Positions 45,363 through 57,303 are shown, counted from the stretch's first letter. The stretch: 64,000 bases of DNA from Sciurus carolinensis (GCF_902686445.1 NC_062213.1:40560741-40624740); one strand, 5' to 3'. Numbers and translations are program-made. Notes: generated by a model not told the origin, from the sequence alone.

Positions 45363-46204
45363 ATTAAGTTAAATACAATTAAGTTATAAACCTAGTTCCT
45401 AAGTTAACTAGGCACATTTAACTAGGCACAATCAGCCACAAGTGGAGAGTGGCAGCATGAATGTAGGACAATTCCATCACTGCAGGAGGTCTTCCAGGGT
45501 TGTGCTGCCTTGGAACTGGACTATGCAGGGATGGGCGAGGGTATCCTAGCCTAGGTGGAGTGGATTATCAGAACAGGCAGGAAGGAGCATGCAAAGGAGA
45601 TCAGTGGAAAATGGAGGTGAACGGTCCATTGGAATCAGATTGAGGAGACTTGAATGGAAGATTTAGAAGTGTGGAAAGCAGCCCCTTTCTTTTTTCATCC
45701 AACTACATGTCCTGGGGATTAAGACATATCAGTAGATATTTTCTTTATTCCTTTCTCCAGCTGCCAAGAACATTATCATGAATATAATGTAACTTATTCC
45801 AGCAGCACCTCTTGAGGGATATTTGGGTTGTTTCCAGTCTTTTACTAGTAAACATGATGCCTTATGCAGTAGACAATTTAGATTTTAAGTAATGTTATCT
45901 TGGACCCAGTGGATCCAGCAGTGGCCCCCCAGGGGCTCCCGCATAGAATCCACTTCTAGCCCTTCAAGCAACTTTGCAAGTAACGACAGGAAATCCTAGC
46001 TTCCTTCCGTAGATTCAATGATCAACCTTACCCAGAGGACATGTAAGCATAGGCAGAGGGGGTCATGCAAACTGCCTCTCTCCGGCCACTACAGATACCA
46101 CACTTATCACTGTAGCTTATCACTCACAAGAAAGTGATAAGTTTCCCTCTGGGGTTTTCAAATTCCTGAAAACTGCCCTGTTGACAGTCTCAGTTCAAAA
46201 TCAT
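45363..46204. other. Unassigned intergenic DNA
   Basis: Only a small repeat TTAACTAGGCACA (twice, about 45402-45430) stands out. Confidence 0.5.
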
Positions 46205-46395
46205 TTTATTTTTATTTTTATTTTTGTGGGGATTGAACCCAGGGACACTCTACCACCGAGTTACATCCCAGTCCTTTTAAAATTAAAAAAAAATTTTTGA
46301 AACAGGATCTCGCTAGGCTAGTCTTGAACTTGCTATCCTCCTGCCTCAGTCTGTTGAGTCACTGGGAATATGGGTGTGTACCACCATACCTGGTT
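46205..46395 (-). repeat. B1-dID SINE
   Basis: Inverted and shortened: GGGGATTGAACCCAGGGACA ... GTACCACCATACCTGGTT. Confidence 0.9.
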
Positions 46396-46499
46396 CAAAA
46401 TCATTTTAATCAAATAGGGGAGCATATGGGGAAAAAATGAAGTTGTCTTTACTTTACAGAAGGATGATTCCCCAAGTTACAATAATGTTTTCACGCCTA

Positions 46500-47200
46500 A
46501 AAATGAAACCAGAAAAGCACTAGAAAAAATTGTAGGAAAACTATTTAACAATCTAAATAAGGAAAGCTTTTCTAACTACAAAAACAGAGGAGAGTCTTTG
46601 AGATCTGTGGTTGCATAAAGAGTTCTTAGACATGATACTGAAGACAAGATTCATAGAAGAAAAAGTCAATAATCTGAACTTTTTCAAAATTTAAAACTTG
46701 TGCAAAAGACAAACTACAGAAACACAAGCTACAGAATGGGGAAAAATAATTGTAAAGCACATATGTGACAAATAGGCTTTATCTAGAAAATGTAAAGAAA
46801 TCTCAAAATCTGTGGAAAACCAACAACCAATTAGAAAATGAGCAAGAGACATCAGCAGGCATTTCATCCAAGATGATACAGGGATGGCAAAGATGGTGAA
46901 GATGTTCAGTAATATGACTAGATATAAGGGAAATATCAATCAAAACCACAATGAAATATCCCTTTTTATCTATTAGAGTCTAAAGGGGGGAAAAAGAAAA
47001 GCAATACCAAATGCCAGTAAGGTGAGAAGAACCTTACTGAACCTTTCATCTATTACTAGTGGGAACGAAGTGGTAGAGAGACTCTGGAAAATAATTTGGC
47101 ACTTTCTTATAAAATGAAACACGTACTCACTACAGGATCTCAACTCACATTTCTGAGCATTTATCTCAAGAGAAATGAAAACTTATGAACTTCCAAAACT
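46500..47200 (+). mobile_element. L1 LINE fragment (ORF2 3' part)
   Basis: AATGAGCAAGAGACATCAGC, GGGAAATATCAATCAAAACC and GTGGTAGAGAGACTCTGGAA are L1 ORF2 wording; frames broken. Confidence 0.75.
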
Positions 47201-47210
47201 CTGTAAAAGC

Positions 47211-47830
47211 ACTTTGTTTTTATTTATTTTTATTCATCTATTTATTGATGTATTATATGTAATTGTGGGATTTGTTGTTATGTTCTGGTATACTTGAACA
47301 CAATATAACAATAAAATTTGGTCAATTTAATTCCCTAGTACCGCCCCTTTTTCTTCCCTTCTCCCTTCCCTCTGGTCCCTGTCCTCTATTGTACAGGTCT
47401 CCCTTCTATTTTCATGAGACCACCCTCTTTCCTCACCTTCCCTTTTTTTTTCTAGCTTCCACAGAGGAGAGAAAGAATATGACTCTGATTGTGACTTATT
47501 TTGCTTAACATACTGTTCTCAAGAAAATGTAAAGAAATCTGAAAATGACATAATTTCATTCTTCTAAGTTGAAAAAAACTTTGCTTATATGCCACCCTTC
47601 CTCCCTCCCTTCTGTACTGGGGATTGAATCCAGAGATGCTTTACCACTGAACTATACCCCCAGCAATTTTTTTTTTTCAGTTGCTTAGGGCCTTGCTAAA
47701 CTGTGGAGGCTGGCTTCAATCTTCCTGCCCCAGTCTTTCGAGTTGCTGCGATTATAGTCATGCACCACTAATCCATATATTCTTTATCCATTCATCTGTT
47801 GACAGATACCTAGGCTGGTTTCATAATCTG
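47211..47830 (-). mobile_element. L1 LINE 3' end, inverse
   Basis: TTTATTGATGTATTATATGT, CTTATTTTGCTTAACATACTG and, after a SINE, CTTTATCCATTCATCTGTTG plus CTAGGCTGGTTTCATAATCT. Confidence 0.75.
47590..47775 (-). repeat. B1-dID SINE in L1
   Basis: Inverted: GTACTGGGGATTGAATCCAG ... GATTATAGTCATGCACCACT. Confidence 0.88.
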
Positions 47831-48300
47831 CCTAACGTGAATTGACGAAACTATTTGCAATAGCCCAAAACTGAAAAAAATTCAAATGTCTTTCAAGAGG
47901 TGAATGGTTTAACAAACTGGGGTATATATCTGCAATGGGATACAACTTGGCAATAAAACGGAATGAACTATTGATATTTGGAGCAACTTGGATGGATCCC
48001 AATGAGATTATGCTGGGTAAAAGAAAGTTACCTCCCCACCCCAAAAAGATACACTATCTGATTCCATTTATATAACATCCCCAAAATGACAAAATAGAGA
48101 CAAGCAACAGATTAGCAACTGTGGAGAGACAGGGAGGAGGGCCATGTCAGGCTGGGTAGTGGGTGTGTGTGACTATAACAAATAGGTAGCTCAGGGAGTT
48201 CCCTTAAGGCGATGGGCAGGTCTGTGTCCTGATCCAAGTGGTGATTACCCCAAAGCACATGGGGTAAAAGTGCATGGATAGCATATGTATTTAGACCTAA
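47831..48300 (+). mobile_element. Old L1 fragment
   Basis: CAATAGCCCAAAACTGAAAA, GTCTTTCAAGAGGTGAATGG and CTGATTCCATTTATATAACA. It lies head-on to the preceding inverse L1. Confidence 0.7.
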
Positions 48301-48477
48301 ACAAGTACAAACTGGAGACATCTGAATGAGCTCTGTGTCCCAATGTTTGTTTCCTGGTTTGGATGTGCTACTACAGTTATGAAAGATGGTACAATTGAGG
48401 GAAGTTGGGTAAAGGATACACGGGACCTTCTGGGAATATTTTCGCAACATGCTGTCAGTCTATATTGTTTCAAAAAT

Positions 48478-48675
48478 TTTTGTTTTATTTTGTGGTACTG
48501 GGGAGTCAACCCAGGGGCACTGGTACCACTCTACCACTCTATATTCCCAGCCCTTTTTTATTTTCTGAGACAGGCTCTTGCTAAGTTCAGAGCCTGGCTT
48601 CAAACTTGTGATCCTCCTGCCTCAGCCTCCTGAGTCACTGGGATTATAGTGGAGCACCAACCACTGCACTTGGGT
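48478..48675 (-). repeat. B1-dID SINE
   Basis: Inverted: GTGGTACTGGGGAGTCAACC then B1 half to GGAGCACCAACCACTGCAC. Confidence 0.9.
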
Positions 48676-48774
48676 CTCAAAAAATAGTTTTATTTTTCAA
48701 GAAAAATACTGTATAGAATATTTAAAAAATATTTTTGGAGTTTCCAGTCTTGGTTAAGAATCACTATTTTTACT

Positions 48775-48889
48775 ATTCTTTTTTATACCTTTATTTATCT
48801 ATTCATTTTTTATGTGGTGCTGAGAATTGAACCCAGTGCCTCACACATGCTAGGCAAGTGCTGTACCACTGAGTCACATCCCCAGCCCA
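48775..48889 (-). repeat. ID SINE with extended tail
   Basis: Inverted; AAGAATCACT flanks both sides. Confidence 0.9.
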
Positions 48890-49035
48890 AAGAATCACTT
48901 TTTCTGTATAAATGCATTCTGATGTCATATACAACAAATTAGAATTTAAAAAATCAAAGAATCACTGTTTCATTTCTAGGTTACACATAGTTTCCTGTGT
49001 TGCCTTTTAAAAGATACTTTTTAAACTTTTCAGTC

Positions 49036-49072
<37 letters not shown>

Positions 49073-49255
49073 ACGCGTGCGCGCGTGTGTGGCAGGGGTG
49101 TGGTTAAACCCACAGGTGCTTAATAACTGGACTAAATCCCCAACACTTAAAAAAAAACTTTTTTGAAACAAAGTTGATGAGGCTGGCCTTGAACTTGTGA
49201 TCCTCCTGCCTCAGCCTCCCAAGTTGCTAAGATTACAAGGCATGTGACACCACAC
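49036..49255 (-). repeat. (TG)n joined to inverse B1-dID SINE
   Basis: (TG)n with a GCACGCGTGCGCGCG segment (49036-49092) sits at the tail side of an inverse dimeric SINE (GGTTAAACCCACAGGTGCTT ... GCCTTGAACTTGTGATCCTC). Confidence 0.88.
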
Positions 49256-50104
49256 TTCAGCTAACTTTTCAGCCTTTAATTGATCCATTTATTTTTATAT
49301 ATGCTAAGATAGGGGTCCAATTTATTTTCTTCCAGATAAATTATGCTGATGCCTTCTGTTAAGTCATCTTTTTTTTTACTATACAACTAAAACAACTTAA
49401 ATTGGATACAAAATTTCACCTATTTTTGGATTCCCTACCCTATTCTTCTAACCTATTTGTGACTACCCCTTTTGTTGATAATTCATTAGATTAAATTAAT
49501 GTAGTAGACATGAATCAGATTTTAGTTGCATAATATATTGAATATCCTTTCTATTTGGAGTTTCCCAAATAACACTACTCTCAGTATCCTTTGCTGCTTG
49601 GCACAAACATGGGTGTGACATGGCCACTACCAAACACCAATTAAGAAAGGAGCAAGGTCAGGGTGGGGGTCTGGGCAGAATTTAGGATGGAAAGCCTGTT
49701 TAGAGTGACACTTAGCTACTCGGAAGCAGTGGTAGGGAACTGGGAGTGTAGCTTAGGGGATGCTTAGCACACAAGGGGCCCTAGTCTCAAGCCCCCACAC
49801 ACAAGGGAGGGGAGAGGGAGTACTGAGCCTGAGCACCCTCAGAAGTTGCAGATTAGTGGATTGCCTTTCTTTGTAAGAACAGTCTTTGAAAATTGCTAGA
49901 TGTTATTACTGATGGTGTTAGGGCCCACATCTCTGGTCCTAGATTCCTTTATAGTCTCAACTAGTCAGAATGAATTCTGGGTTTAACAACTTACAGTACT
50001 TACAGATTCAAGCTGTTTTATATTTTATTCATAAGTCTAGTTCCCTATTCCTCCCCACTACCACTACTCAATTTCCTTACTTGAGCTTTGTAAAATTCTT
50101 TATA
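49256..50104. other. Unassigned; degraded ID at 49735-49800
   Basis: GGGAGTGTAGCTTAGGGGAT and GTCTCAAGCCCCCACAC look like a worn ID SINE; nothing else recognised. Confidence 0.5.
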
Positions 50105-50210
50105 TAATTTGTTCTAATTAGTTGTACATAACAGTAGAATGCATTTTGACACATCATACATAAATGGAGAAGTATAACTTATTTGTCTGGTTGTAAATGA
50201 TGTAAATTAA
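50105..50210 (-). mobile_element. L1 3'-terminal fragment
   Basis: TTCTAATTAGTTGTACATAA and AGAATGCATTTTGACACATC are near-identical to 36395-36460, so both are the same L1 3' end. Confidence 0.85.
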
Positions 50211-50261
50211 TGGTTTTTGTTATCTTTGAAGTACTTTTCCTGGTGCATTCTTTTAAAAAAA

Positions 50262-50380
50262 ATTTTTTTTTTTTTAGTTGTCAGTGCATCTTTTATTTAT
50301 TTATATGTGGTGCTGATATTAAACCCAGGACCTCACACATGCCAGGCAAGTGCTCTACCACTGAGCCACAACTCCAAGCC
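50262..50380 (-). repeat. ID SINE with extended tail
   Basis: Inverted; TTTCCTGGTGCATTCT occurs on both sides (about 50236 and 50382). Confidence 0.92.
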
Positions 50381-50456
50381 CTTTCCTGGTGCATTCTAAT
50401 TGAAACTTCAATTTGTTATTAATTTCAAAACTATTTTTTTTCCAAACAAATACAGT

Positions 50457-50660
50457 CAAGTATGACAGCTCATGCCTGTAATCCCAGAGACTAGGGAGGC
50501 TGAGACATGAGAATCACAAGTTCAAGGCCAGATTAGCACTTAGCGAGATCTTAAGCAACTTTGTGAGACCCTGTCTCAGAATAATAAAACAAAAACAGGG
50601 GCTAGGAATGTAGCTCAGGGTGGTAAACCATCCCTGGGGTCAATCCCTATAACGAAAAAA
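50457..50660 (+). repeat. B1-dID SINE
   Basis: GTATGACAGCTCATGCCTGT start, ID half GGGGCTAGGAATGTAGCTCA. Confidence 0.9.
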
Positions 50661-50764
50661 AAGTTTCAGATTGTTTTCATTTGGTTGTGTCTTTTTGAAT
50701 TTTATTTCTAGATATTGTAGTTTTAGCTGTGATATAACTGGGATTTTTCTATTTCCTTATTTCG

Positions 50765-50850
50765 GAGGGGCGGGCAGTACTGGGGATTGAATCCAGGGCC
50801 TTAGGCATCTAGGAAAGTGCTCTTCCACAGAGCTACATCTCCAGTCCTTT
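50765..50850 (-). repeat. ID SINE
   Basis: Inverted: GCAGTACTGGGGATTGAATC ... GAGCTACATCTCCAGTCC. Confidence 0.88.
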
Positions 50851-51179
50851 TAATTACTTCCTCTTTCATTTTTTTCTCTGGTACCCCCAAATTTCCATTT
50901 TAAAGGTACTTATCTTGGTATAGGGAAATCTATTGATTTTTTGTATACTTGCTATTTAAGTGGATTCTCTTAGTGTTAGATTTTTATTAGGGTTTTTTTG
51001 TTTTGTTTTGTTTTAGATTTTTCTTGTTATAAAATCAAGAAAAAAGTATTTCGTTTCCTCAGTGTTATACAATTCCCCCCTCCCTTACTGCATGTTATAC
51101 TAAGAATGTTGATAAGTAGTAAATCGGTCTTGTTCTGATCATTTTACTTAAAAAAACAACAAAAAATTTTAAACTAAGT
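50851..51179. other. Unassigned intergenic DNA
   Basis: T-rich; nothing recognised. Confidence 0.5.
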
Positions 51180-51345
51180 TGGGTGTGGTGGTATACACCT
51201 GTAATTCCAGCAACTTCAGAGGCGAGGCAGGAGGACCACAAATTTGAGGCAGCTACAGCAACTCAAGAGACCTTGTCTCAAAATAAACAAGGGGATAAGA
51301 ATAGCCTAATGGTGGGTTCAATCCCCAGTTCTGTGAAAAACAACA
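51180..51345 (+). repeat. B1-dID SINE
   Basis: GGGTGTGGTGGTATACACCT start; ID half almost lost. Confidence 0.88.
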
Positions 51346-51707
51346 AAAAACCCTAAATTGGGAATGTCTATTGAATTTTGTTAGACATCTTCAACATGTC
51401 ATGATCTATACCTTTCCTGCTTTCATTTTGTAACGTAACCATGCATGTTAGATTTCCTGTTATCAACTCACACTTGCATCCCTGGTCGGTAGCTATTAAC
51501 AGAAATGTCAAGTTCCTGGCATTTGGATGCTTCCTTTCCTAGTTTCAGGCAGATTTTCTCCCATGTTTCATTATTTTGGCTATTTCAATTTTGACTAGGC
51601 AGGAAAACAATTACATTTTTTCCAGTAATCTAAAACTTTTTAATTATTAAAGACAACTCAAAAGAGAAATAAATCATACTATAATTCTATTTTCTATTAT
51701 CTTTTTT
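51346..51707. other. Unassigned intergenic DNA
   Basis: Nothing recognised. Confidence 0.5.
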
Positions 51708-51709
51708 GT

Positions 51710-51900
51710 TGTCTTGTTTTGGGTACTGAATGAATTCAGGGGTGCTCAACCACTGAGCCACATCCCCAGCCCTATTTGTATTTTATTTAAAGACAGGGTC
51801 TCACTGAGTTGCTCAGTGCCTCCACTGTTGCTGAGGCTGGCTTTGAACTCTCTATCCTCCTAAGTCTCTGGGATTACAGGCCTGCACCACCACAGCACTT
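51710..51900 (-). repeat. B1-dID SINE
   Basis: Inverted; TTCTATTATCTT occurs on both sides. Confidence 0.9.
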
Positions 51901-52707
51901 CTATTATCTTAACAGAACAGTGCTATTATCTTAATAGAACCAAACGGTGCTTGCTAATTTGCCACAAACTTCCTTTGGTGTTTGTCACTATATTCTCAGT
52001 CCTATAAAAATCTCAGTTACCCAAGTGGAGCACTTAATGTTTTTATGGATTCTGGGGGACTACTGTAAGAAAGCTTTGCTGCCAATTCTTTCATGGAAAA
52101 GCTGCCACTGAAAGAGTATGCATGAAACCAGGTGGCGATGCCACTCACATTCAGCCATGTGTCTATGCATATTACTACAATTTCAGTGGAAGGGATGGCA
52201 ATAAGGCCAGCTAGATCTTACCTGGAACTCTTCGTCACTTCTGGAACCAAAAATGACCTGTGCCTAGTTAGGTTTTTGACAACAGTCATTTTCATTCATA
52301 CCTTTCCCCCTTATTCCTGCTATCAAATAACAAAAGTCGTTTGCTCCCAATATTTAGTTACAGGTTATATTCTATTTCTTAAGCAGAATGGTGGTTTCAG
52401 AGGTGCTCATTTTATTATGCTTTATGTACATGATACATATATTCATTTTGAATGCCTTGATACAAATAATAAAGAAAAGCACATTTATACAAATAAGAAT
52501 GCTACTACTATAGAATGACCTTGATTCTGCTTAAAACTTTCAATTAACTTATTCATAAACCTCAGTATTAGCAAATTTAACAACTCATATACATGTCTTG
52601 ATGCTAGTTAGAAATCATTGTACTATTAAAAGTAGGAAAAATAGTCAACAATTACATAATTTTTAAAGATTATGTGGCAGGGTAATTATTCTATTAACAC
52701 TTGTTAT
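51901..52707. other. Unassigned; 128-codon open frame
   Basis: A plus-strand open frame at 52132-52518 is the longest one outside genes and repeats, but I recognise no domain, its composition follows AT-rich DNA, and no splice or promoter context supports it. Confidence 0.5.
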
Positions 52708-52875
52708 AGAGCTGGGTGCATGCCTGTAATCCCAGTGACTTAGAAAGTTGCGATAGGAGGATCGAAAGTTCAAAGCCAGCCTCATCAACTCAGTGAGGCC
52801 CTGTCTTAAAATAATTTTAAAAAGGACTGGAGATATGGCTCTGTGGCAAGCATCCCTAGGTACCCAAAGTACCCA
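52708..52875 (+). repeat. B1-dID SINE
   Basis: GAGCTGGGTGCATGCCTGTA start; ID half GGACTGGAGATATGGCTCTG. Confidence 0.9.
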
Positions 52876-54806
52876 CAAAACAAAAACAAAAAAACTTGTT
52901 ACAATCCATACTTGCAGTGAGAGAAACAATCCAGAATTGTTTCTCTCATCCTGTCTCTAGAGTTTAAAGCAGTTTCTGAGTGGCACACATTTCTTCCAGA
53001 ATCTATCATATAGAAATTGGGACATTATTAGCTGCACTGAGCAGCAAAAAAGAGCCATCAAAATTCTGGTCAGCTGAAAAAGCTAAAATTTGACCTTAAA
53101 AAGGTTGGGGTGCAGCAGATCATTTTACTGTGTGTTAGCAGATGCTAGCACTGTTCAATAGCCAATTCTCTTTTCCCTCGGCAATAGATCCTTAAAAGTT
53201 ATTTGGTGCAGGACAACTCAAAATAAAGACAAATTTCTCATTCTCCTTTGTAGAAAGTGGGACCAAGCAACTAAATTTGGAATGTCAGTCTCTGTATAAA
53301 TTAATTTCTAGGAATGGTCTTAGAGGATAGGGGCTGCCCTCTTCCAGGGGGCTCAGATGCTGAATAGAAGTTTCTAAAAGGAGCAGTTGTCCTGACCATG
53401 ACACGAAAGCCACATGTTGAAATGGGGAGGGAGCAATATGTAAGGAACTGGATTCCTAGCACTGCAGTATCATACTTGCCCTGAACTGTTTCCCAGACTT
53501 TTATAAGCAAGAAAAACAAACATCTACCTTGTATAAGTCACTACTGCCGGGGTGAAACCACCACATAAAAAAACTAACCCATGTCGAGTTTTGGTTTAAT
53601 TTCCTTAACCTACAGAGTCTATACAAGTGACACATTATACACCTTGCTGGTAGATAAATCTACTGCTGAGATGATCTAAAATAAAAGATGTTTCCCATGG
53701 ATAACACTGTGTAAACAAATAGACATTTTCAGAAGGGCTTAATTCCAAATATATGGTTCCCCAGGGCAAAGTCTGAACCTATGGTTTTGGCGGGTAGAGG
53801 TGGGAATCAAGAACAAAAAGTACCTGCCTTTTGACTAGCTTAGGATGTAAAAATGAAGTCCCTTCCCAAAAGAGAACTGTAACAAGCAATTTAAACAAAA
53901 CAAAATGGTTTGTTTTATTTACAATACTCAATGCATCTTACAAATGATATTTTCATTCCCTAAGCCTTTTGGAAAGTAATTCCAGTTTGTGCAATGAGTT
54001 TACAGGAAAATCTTAAGATATCTATTAGACATCTTAAACCTAAATCCTAAATTCTGAAAGATAATTCACACTATATTAATAAAGGACTATTTTTAATTAA
54101 GAAAAACTAAACTCTGTAGTTAAATATTGCCCTCTGGCATCTTTAGCCCAAATACAAACTGGATTAGCCTATGAAATAATAATAATACCATTAGATTTGG
54201 ATAAATTATTCTGACCTCCCCATCCCAACAAAATGCATGCACAAAGTAAACATGGTAAATTACATTAATCACATTTTATTTCAATACTTTCTTTTTGGAC
54301 TCTCTCAACTGTTGTTTTGCTCAATTCAAGGTACAGATAGGTAGGATTCCAGTCTGGAGAAATCTGAAACCAGTATTTCCTGCTTCAGAATAGGGAAGAA
54401 AGAGTTCAATTAGGATGCCCAGACAGGCCAGGATTAGGGAGACATGGGAGTAATTTCTTGGGGTGGGGGGACAGGAGGGCTTGCTTGCTAATAGGAATTC
54501 CCTCCAGGACTGGCAAAACCTGAAGAGGTCAGTTAGTTGCCTACAAGCAGTCTGGGGAGCTTCTAATCCATTCTTCCATAGAACAGGCTCCTCTTTCTAC
54601 CTGAATCACTACCCACAGTTTGGTGTCTTCTGAGTTGATGGAAGCCAGCTCTTCTGTTCAGATACCAGAAACTGCTTTGATGTCACATAAACATTTTATG
54701 GAACAGGCAAGGAGCAATGAGTAACACTTTAGTTGTGCAAGGGTTTACACCTCATGCATGTAAAAGAGACTAGGAGTAATTTTTATCACTCATATAGTTG
54801 CCACCT
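52876..54806. other. Unassigned; possible distal MTDH 3' UTR
   Basis: About 1.9 kb with no recognised repeat. A minus-strand AATAAA at 53914-53919 could serve a long MTDH 3' UTR isoform, but three SINEs lie between it and the gene and nothing proves it. Confidence 0.35.
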
Positions 54807-54935
54807 TTAATTTTTTTATTTTTTAGTTGCAGGTGGACACAATATCTTTATTTTATCTATGTGGTGCTGAGGATTAAATCCAATGCCTTGCACATGCGAG
54901 GCAAGTGCTCTACCACTGAGCTACAGTCTCAGCCC
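54807..54935 (-). repeat. ID SINE with extended tail
   Basis: Inverted. TGCCACCT at 54799-54806 and 54938-54945 is its target duplication. Confidence 0.92.
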
Positions 54936-54947
54936 ACTGCCACCTCT

Positions 54948-55041
54948 TTTTTTTCTGTGTGTGGTGTTGGGGACTGAACTCAGGGCCTTGTGCTTGCAAG
55001 GCAAGCACTCTTATCAACTGAGCTACATCCCCAGACCCCCA
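54948..55041 (-). repeat. ID SINE at the same target
   Basis: Inverted. ACTGCCACCTCT at 54936-54947 and 55042-55053 flanks it, so it inserted into the right-hand duplication of the previous SINE. Confidence 0.92.
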
Positions 55042-55162
55042 ACTGCCACCTCTTAACACATAAAATGATGGTTTAGCTGAGAGAAGGGACAGAGATTATC
55101 TCCATACTGGATCCATTCCAATTTAGCAATGTGTTTCTCCACCTCTACAATCATCTCTCCTC

Positions 55163-55256
55163 AATCTTTTTTTTTTTTTTTTTGTAGTGCTGAGTCTTGA
55201 ACTCAGGGCCTTGTGCATACTAGGCAAACACGCTACCACTGAGTTACCTTTCCAGC
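55163..55256 (-). repeat. ID SINE
   Basis: Inverted with T18 on the left; TCTCCTCAATCTTT on both sides. Confidence 0.92.
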
Positions 55257-55610
55257 ACTCTCCTCAATCTTTAACACCTGGCAAGGTGGCTGAACGGGTG
55301 AGATACTGAACTGTTGTTTGAAAGTCAACAGAATTTTAAGATTTAAAAAAATAGTGAGGTAGAGTTGAGAGAGTTCAATTAAAATTTTAAGCATAGATGT
55401 TTTGGCACATTCTAAAATTAGACTCCCTATCAAATTCTCCTTTTGATACCTTTACAAAGTGCTGACAACTTAGGAACCTTCAGATCTATTTAGGAACTAT
55501 GTAAGTAAAGCTAACAAAATAAAGTTATTTGAAGAAATCCATTCCTGGCACTTATCTAATATTTACCCCCATATTGAAGCAAATAAAAACAATGCTATCC
55601 ATTTGCTGAA

Positions 55611-57232
55611 TTTATTTAAACAAATCAATTTAGAAATACCATAGAATTAAACAAAACTTCTGACATGTAAACATACTGCCATGTTCCTGAAACAGATGTT
55701 AACACCTGATGAAAGTTAATAATTGCCTGTTAGGAAAGCTGTCCATTAATAAGGCCAGTCTTAAGCAAAACTAAAACCAAACTGTTTCTTTAGCTTTCCT
55801 AGACTGACAATGCAATACTATCAAACCACAATCAAATATAATAAAGACAACATTGGATGGATAGATCAGTACCATTGGTTACAGCTGTTAAACAGTTTCA
55901 TTCTTGGTGCCACATAAAAACAAGCCAATCACATCAAATAAATCATGGCTTTTTTCTTTATCACAATTTACTAAGTGATGTTAATTATGGTCCTTGTCAA
56001 ACACATCTGGTAAAGGCTATTTACAGTGTACATGGCCAAGCATGCACTATTTATAGTTACAAAGATACCTGCCAGTTTATTACAATAGAATTACACAGTG
56101 CCTGAAAATGATGAAACATCTCACACATCATTTAAATCAATATTTCAAGCAGAAAATGTTCCTTATTTGACCACAATTGCAATAATTACATGAAAATTCT
56201 TATAAAAACATGAATCCCCTTCAAGAAATTGATGCATATTCTACACACTACAGGTTAAGGCAGTAAAAAAATGTATTCCTGATAACTGGAGGTCTTGACA
56301 ATGTCAATTAAAGCTGTCTGACTCTAGTTTTTCATTCTCCATCACATACTCAAAGTTTGTGAATGATTTCATTTTTTAAGTCAAAAAATTAGCAACTAAG
56401 TTGACACTGGAAAAAAGTAATTGCTAGGGAAAGGAAAAATTCTAAGCTGAATTTGCTTGAAAGTTTTCAAATCATAAACAAGAGCATTATTTGTTAGTTT
56501 GAACCTTAAGTGTATAAAATGAATACATATAGTTTACTTTTTTAATTTAAAATATACTGTACTTTGAACAATTCAAGTAAGACTATCAAAAATAACTTCG
56601 TAAGCCATACAAGTGTCAATTGCATTTGCAATGTTTTAATTAAGAACTTTTTAAAAATTGTAAACTAAACCATGACAGTTTAGTTAAACAAATGGTATAT
56701 GATTTTTTATTTGCACTTGTGATTCCTTTAATACAAATTGCTACCAACAAATATGTAAAGATATGGCAGATTATGCATTTGATCAAAGCACTTTCATTTA
56801 AGCATAGAACAGATTCAAATGGTACAAGTTCGTGCATAAGATCCAAGGAGTTGCCTACTAACTTATAGGCAGTCCTCTCTCTAATCAGAATCCATTATTC
56901 CACAGCTGCAGATGAGACAGGGCACAATCTGTTGTAAACAGGGAACTGTTGTAAAACTAGGATAATATTCTTAAATTAAGATCATTCTTGTTCAATTGAA
57001 AAGACTTTTCCAAGTGTCTTCCAGCACTGTAGTATGTTCTGCTGACCTCTTAATTTCATAAATTAACTTTCCTTTGATTCCATTTTTACGGTGGTTGTGT
57101 TCACAGTTTTGTTTTAAAAATTGGTTTAAATTTATATAAAACTCTGTACATGTTCACAAATTATTGCATAAACAGCATAATCTTCAAGACAGTGTTTGCA
57201 AACACATGTCCAATTCAGGAAAAAAAAAATAT
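55611..57232 (-). other. MTDH: MTDH 3' UTR (proximal)
   Basis: Non-coding sequence following the MTDH stop. It is AT-rich and free of recognisable repeats over 1.6 kb, unlike nearly all neighbouring DNA, which suits a constrained UTR. Minus-strand AATAAA signals lie at 56706-56711, 56076-56081 and 55611-55616. Which one is used cannot be decided from sequence. Confidence 0.55.
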
Positions 57233-57303
57233 TCACGTTTCCCGTCTGGCTTTTTTCTTCTTTTTTATTTGTTTGGGAGATTCCCAGTTAGTTTCAGACT
57301 TGG
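57233..57303 (-). CDS. MTDH: MTDH last coding exon
   Basis: Encodes the C-terminal 22 residues of metadherin plus the stop. Acceptor CCCACCTCTAG at 57304-57305; exon starts CC, completing a threonine codon begun by the A at the end of the preceding exon. It reads KSETNWESPKQIKKKKKA then RRET and TGA (57235-57233). The lysine run is the C-terminal nuclear localisation signal known for this protein. It agrees with the human C-terminus except an Asn for Ser, from memory. MTDH is an ER/nuclear-membrane and nuclear protein that binds SND1 and affects NF-kB and RNA-loading functions; those binding sites are encoded upstream, outside the window. Confidence 0.95.

Larger units (their letters stand above)
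21463..55610. other. MTDH-LAPTM4B intergenic region
   Basis: About 34 kb between the LAPTM4B promoter and the MTDH 3' end. I found no functional exon in it, only retrotransposons, one SKA2 retrocopy and unassigned DNA, itemised below. Confidence 0.7.

Noticed and set aside
52132..52518. 128-residue plus-strand open frame
   Set aside because: No recognisable domain, AT-driven codons, no splice or promoter context, and no retrocopy hallmarks.
54799..55256. A three-unit tandem repeat array
   Set aside because: The units are separate ID SINEs with individual target duplications, not tandem copies of one block.
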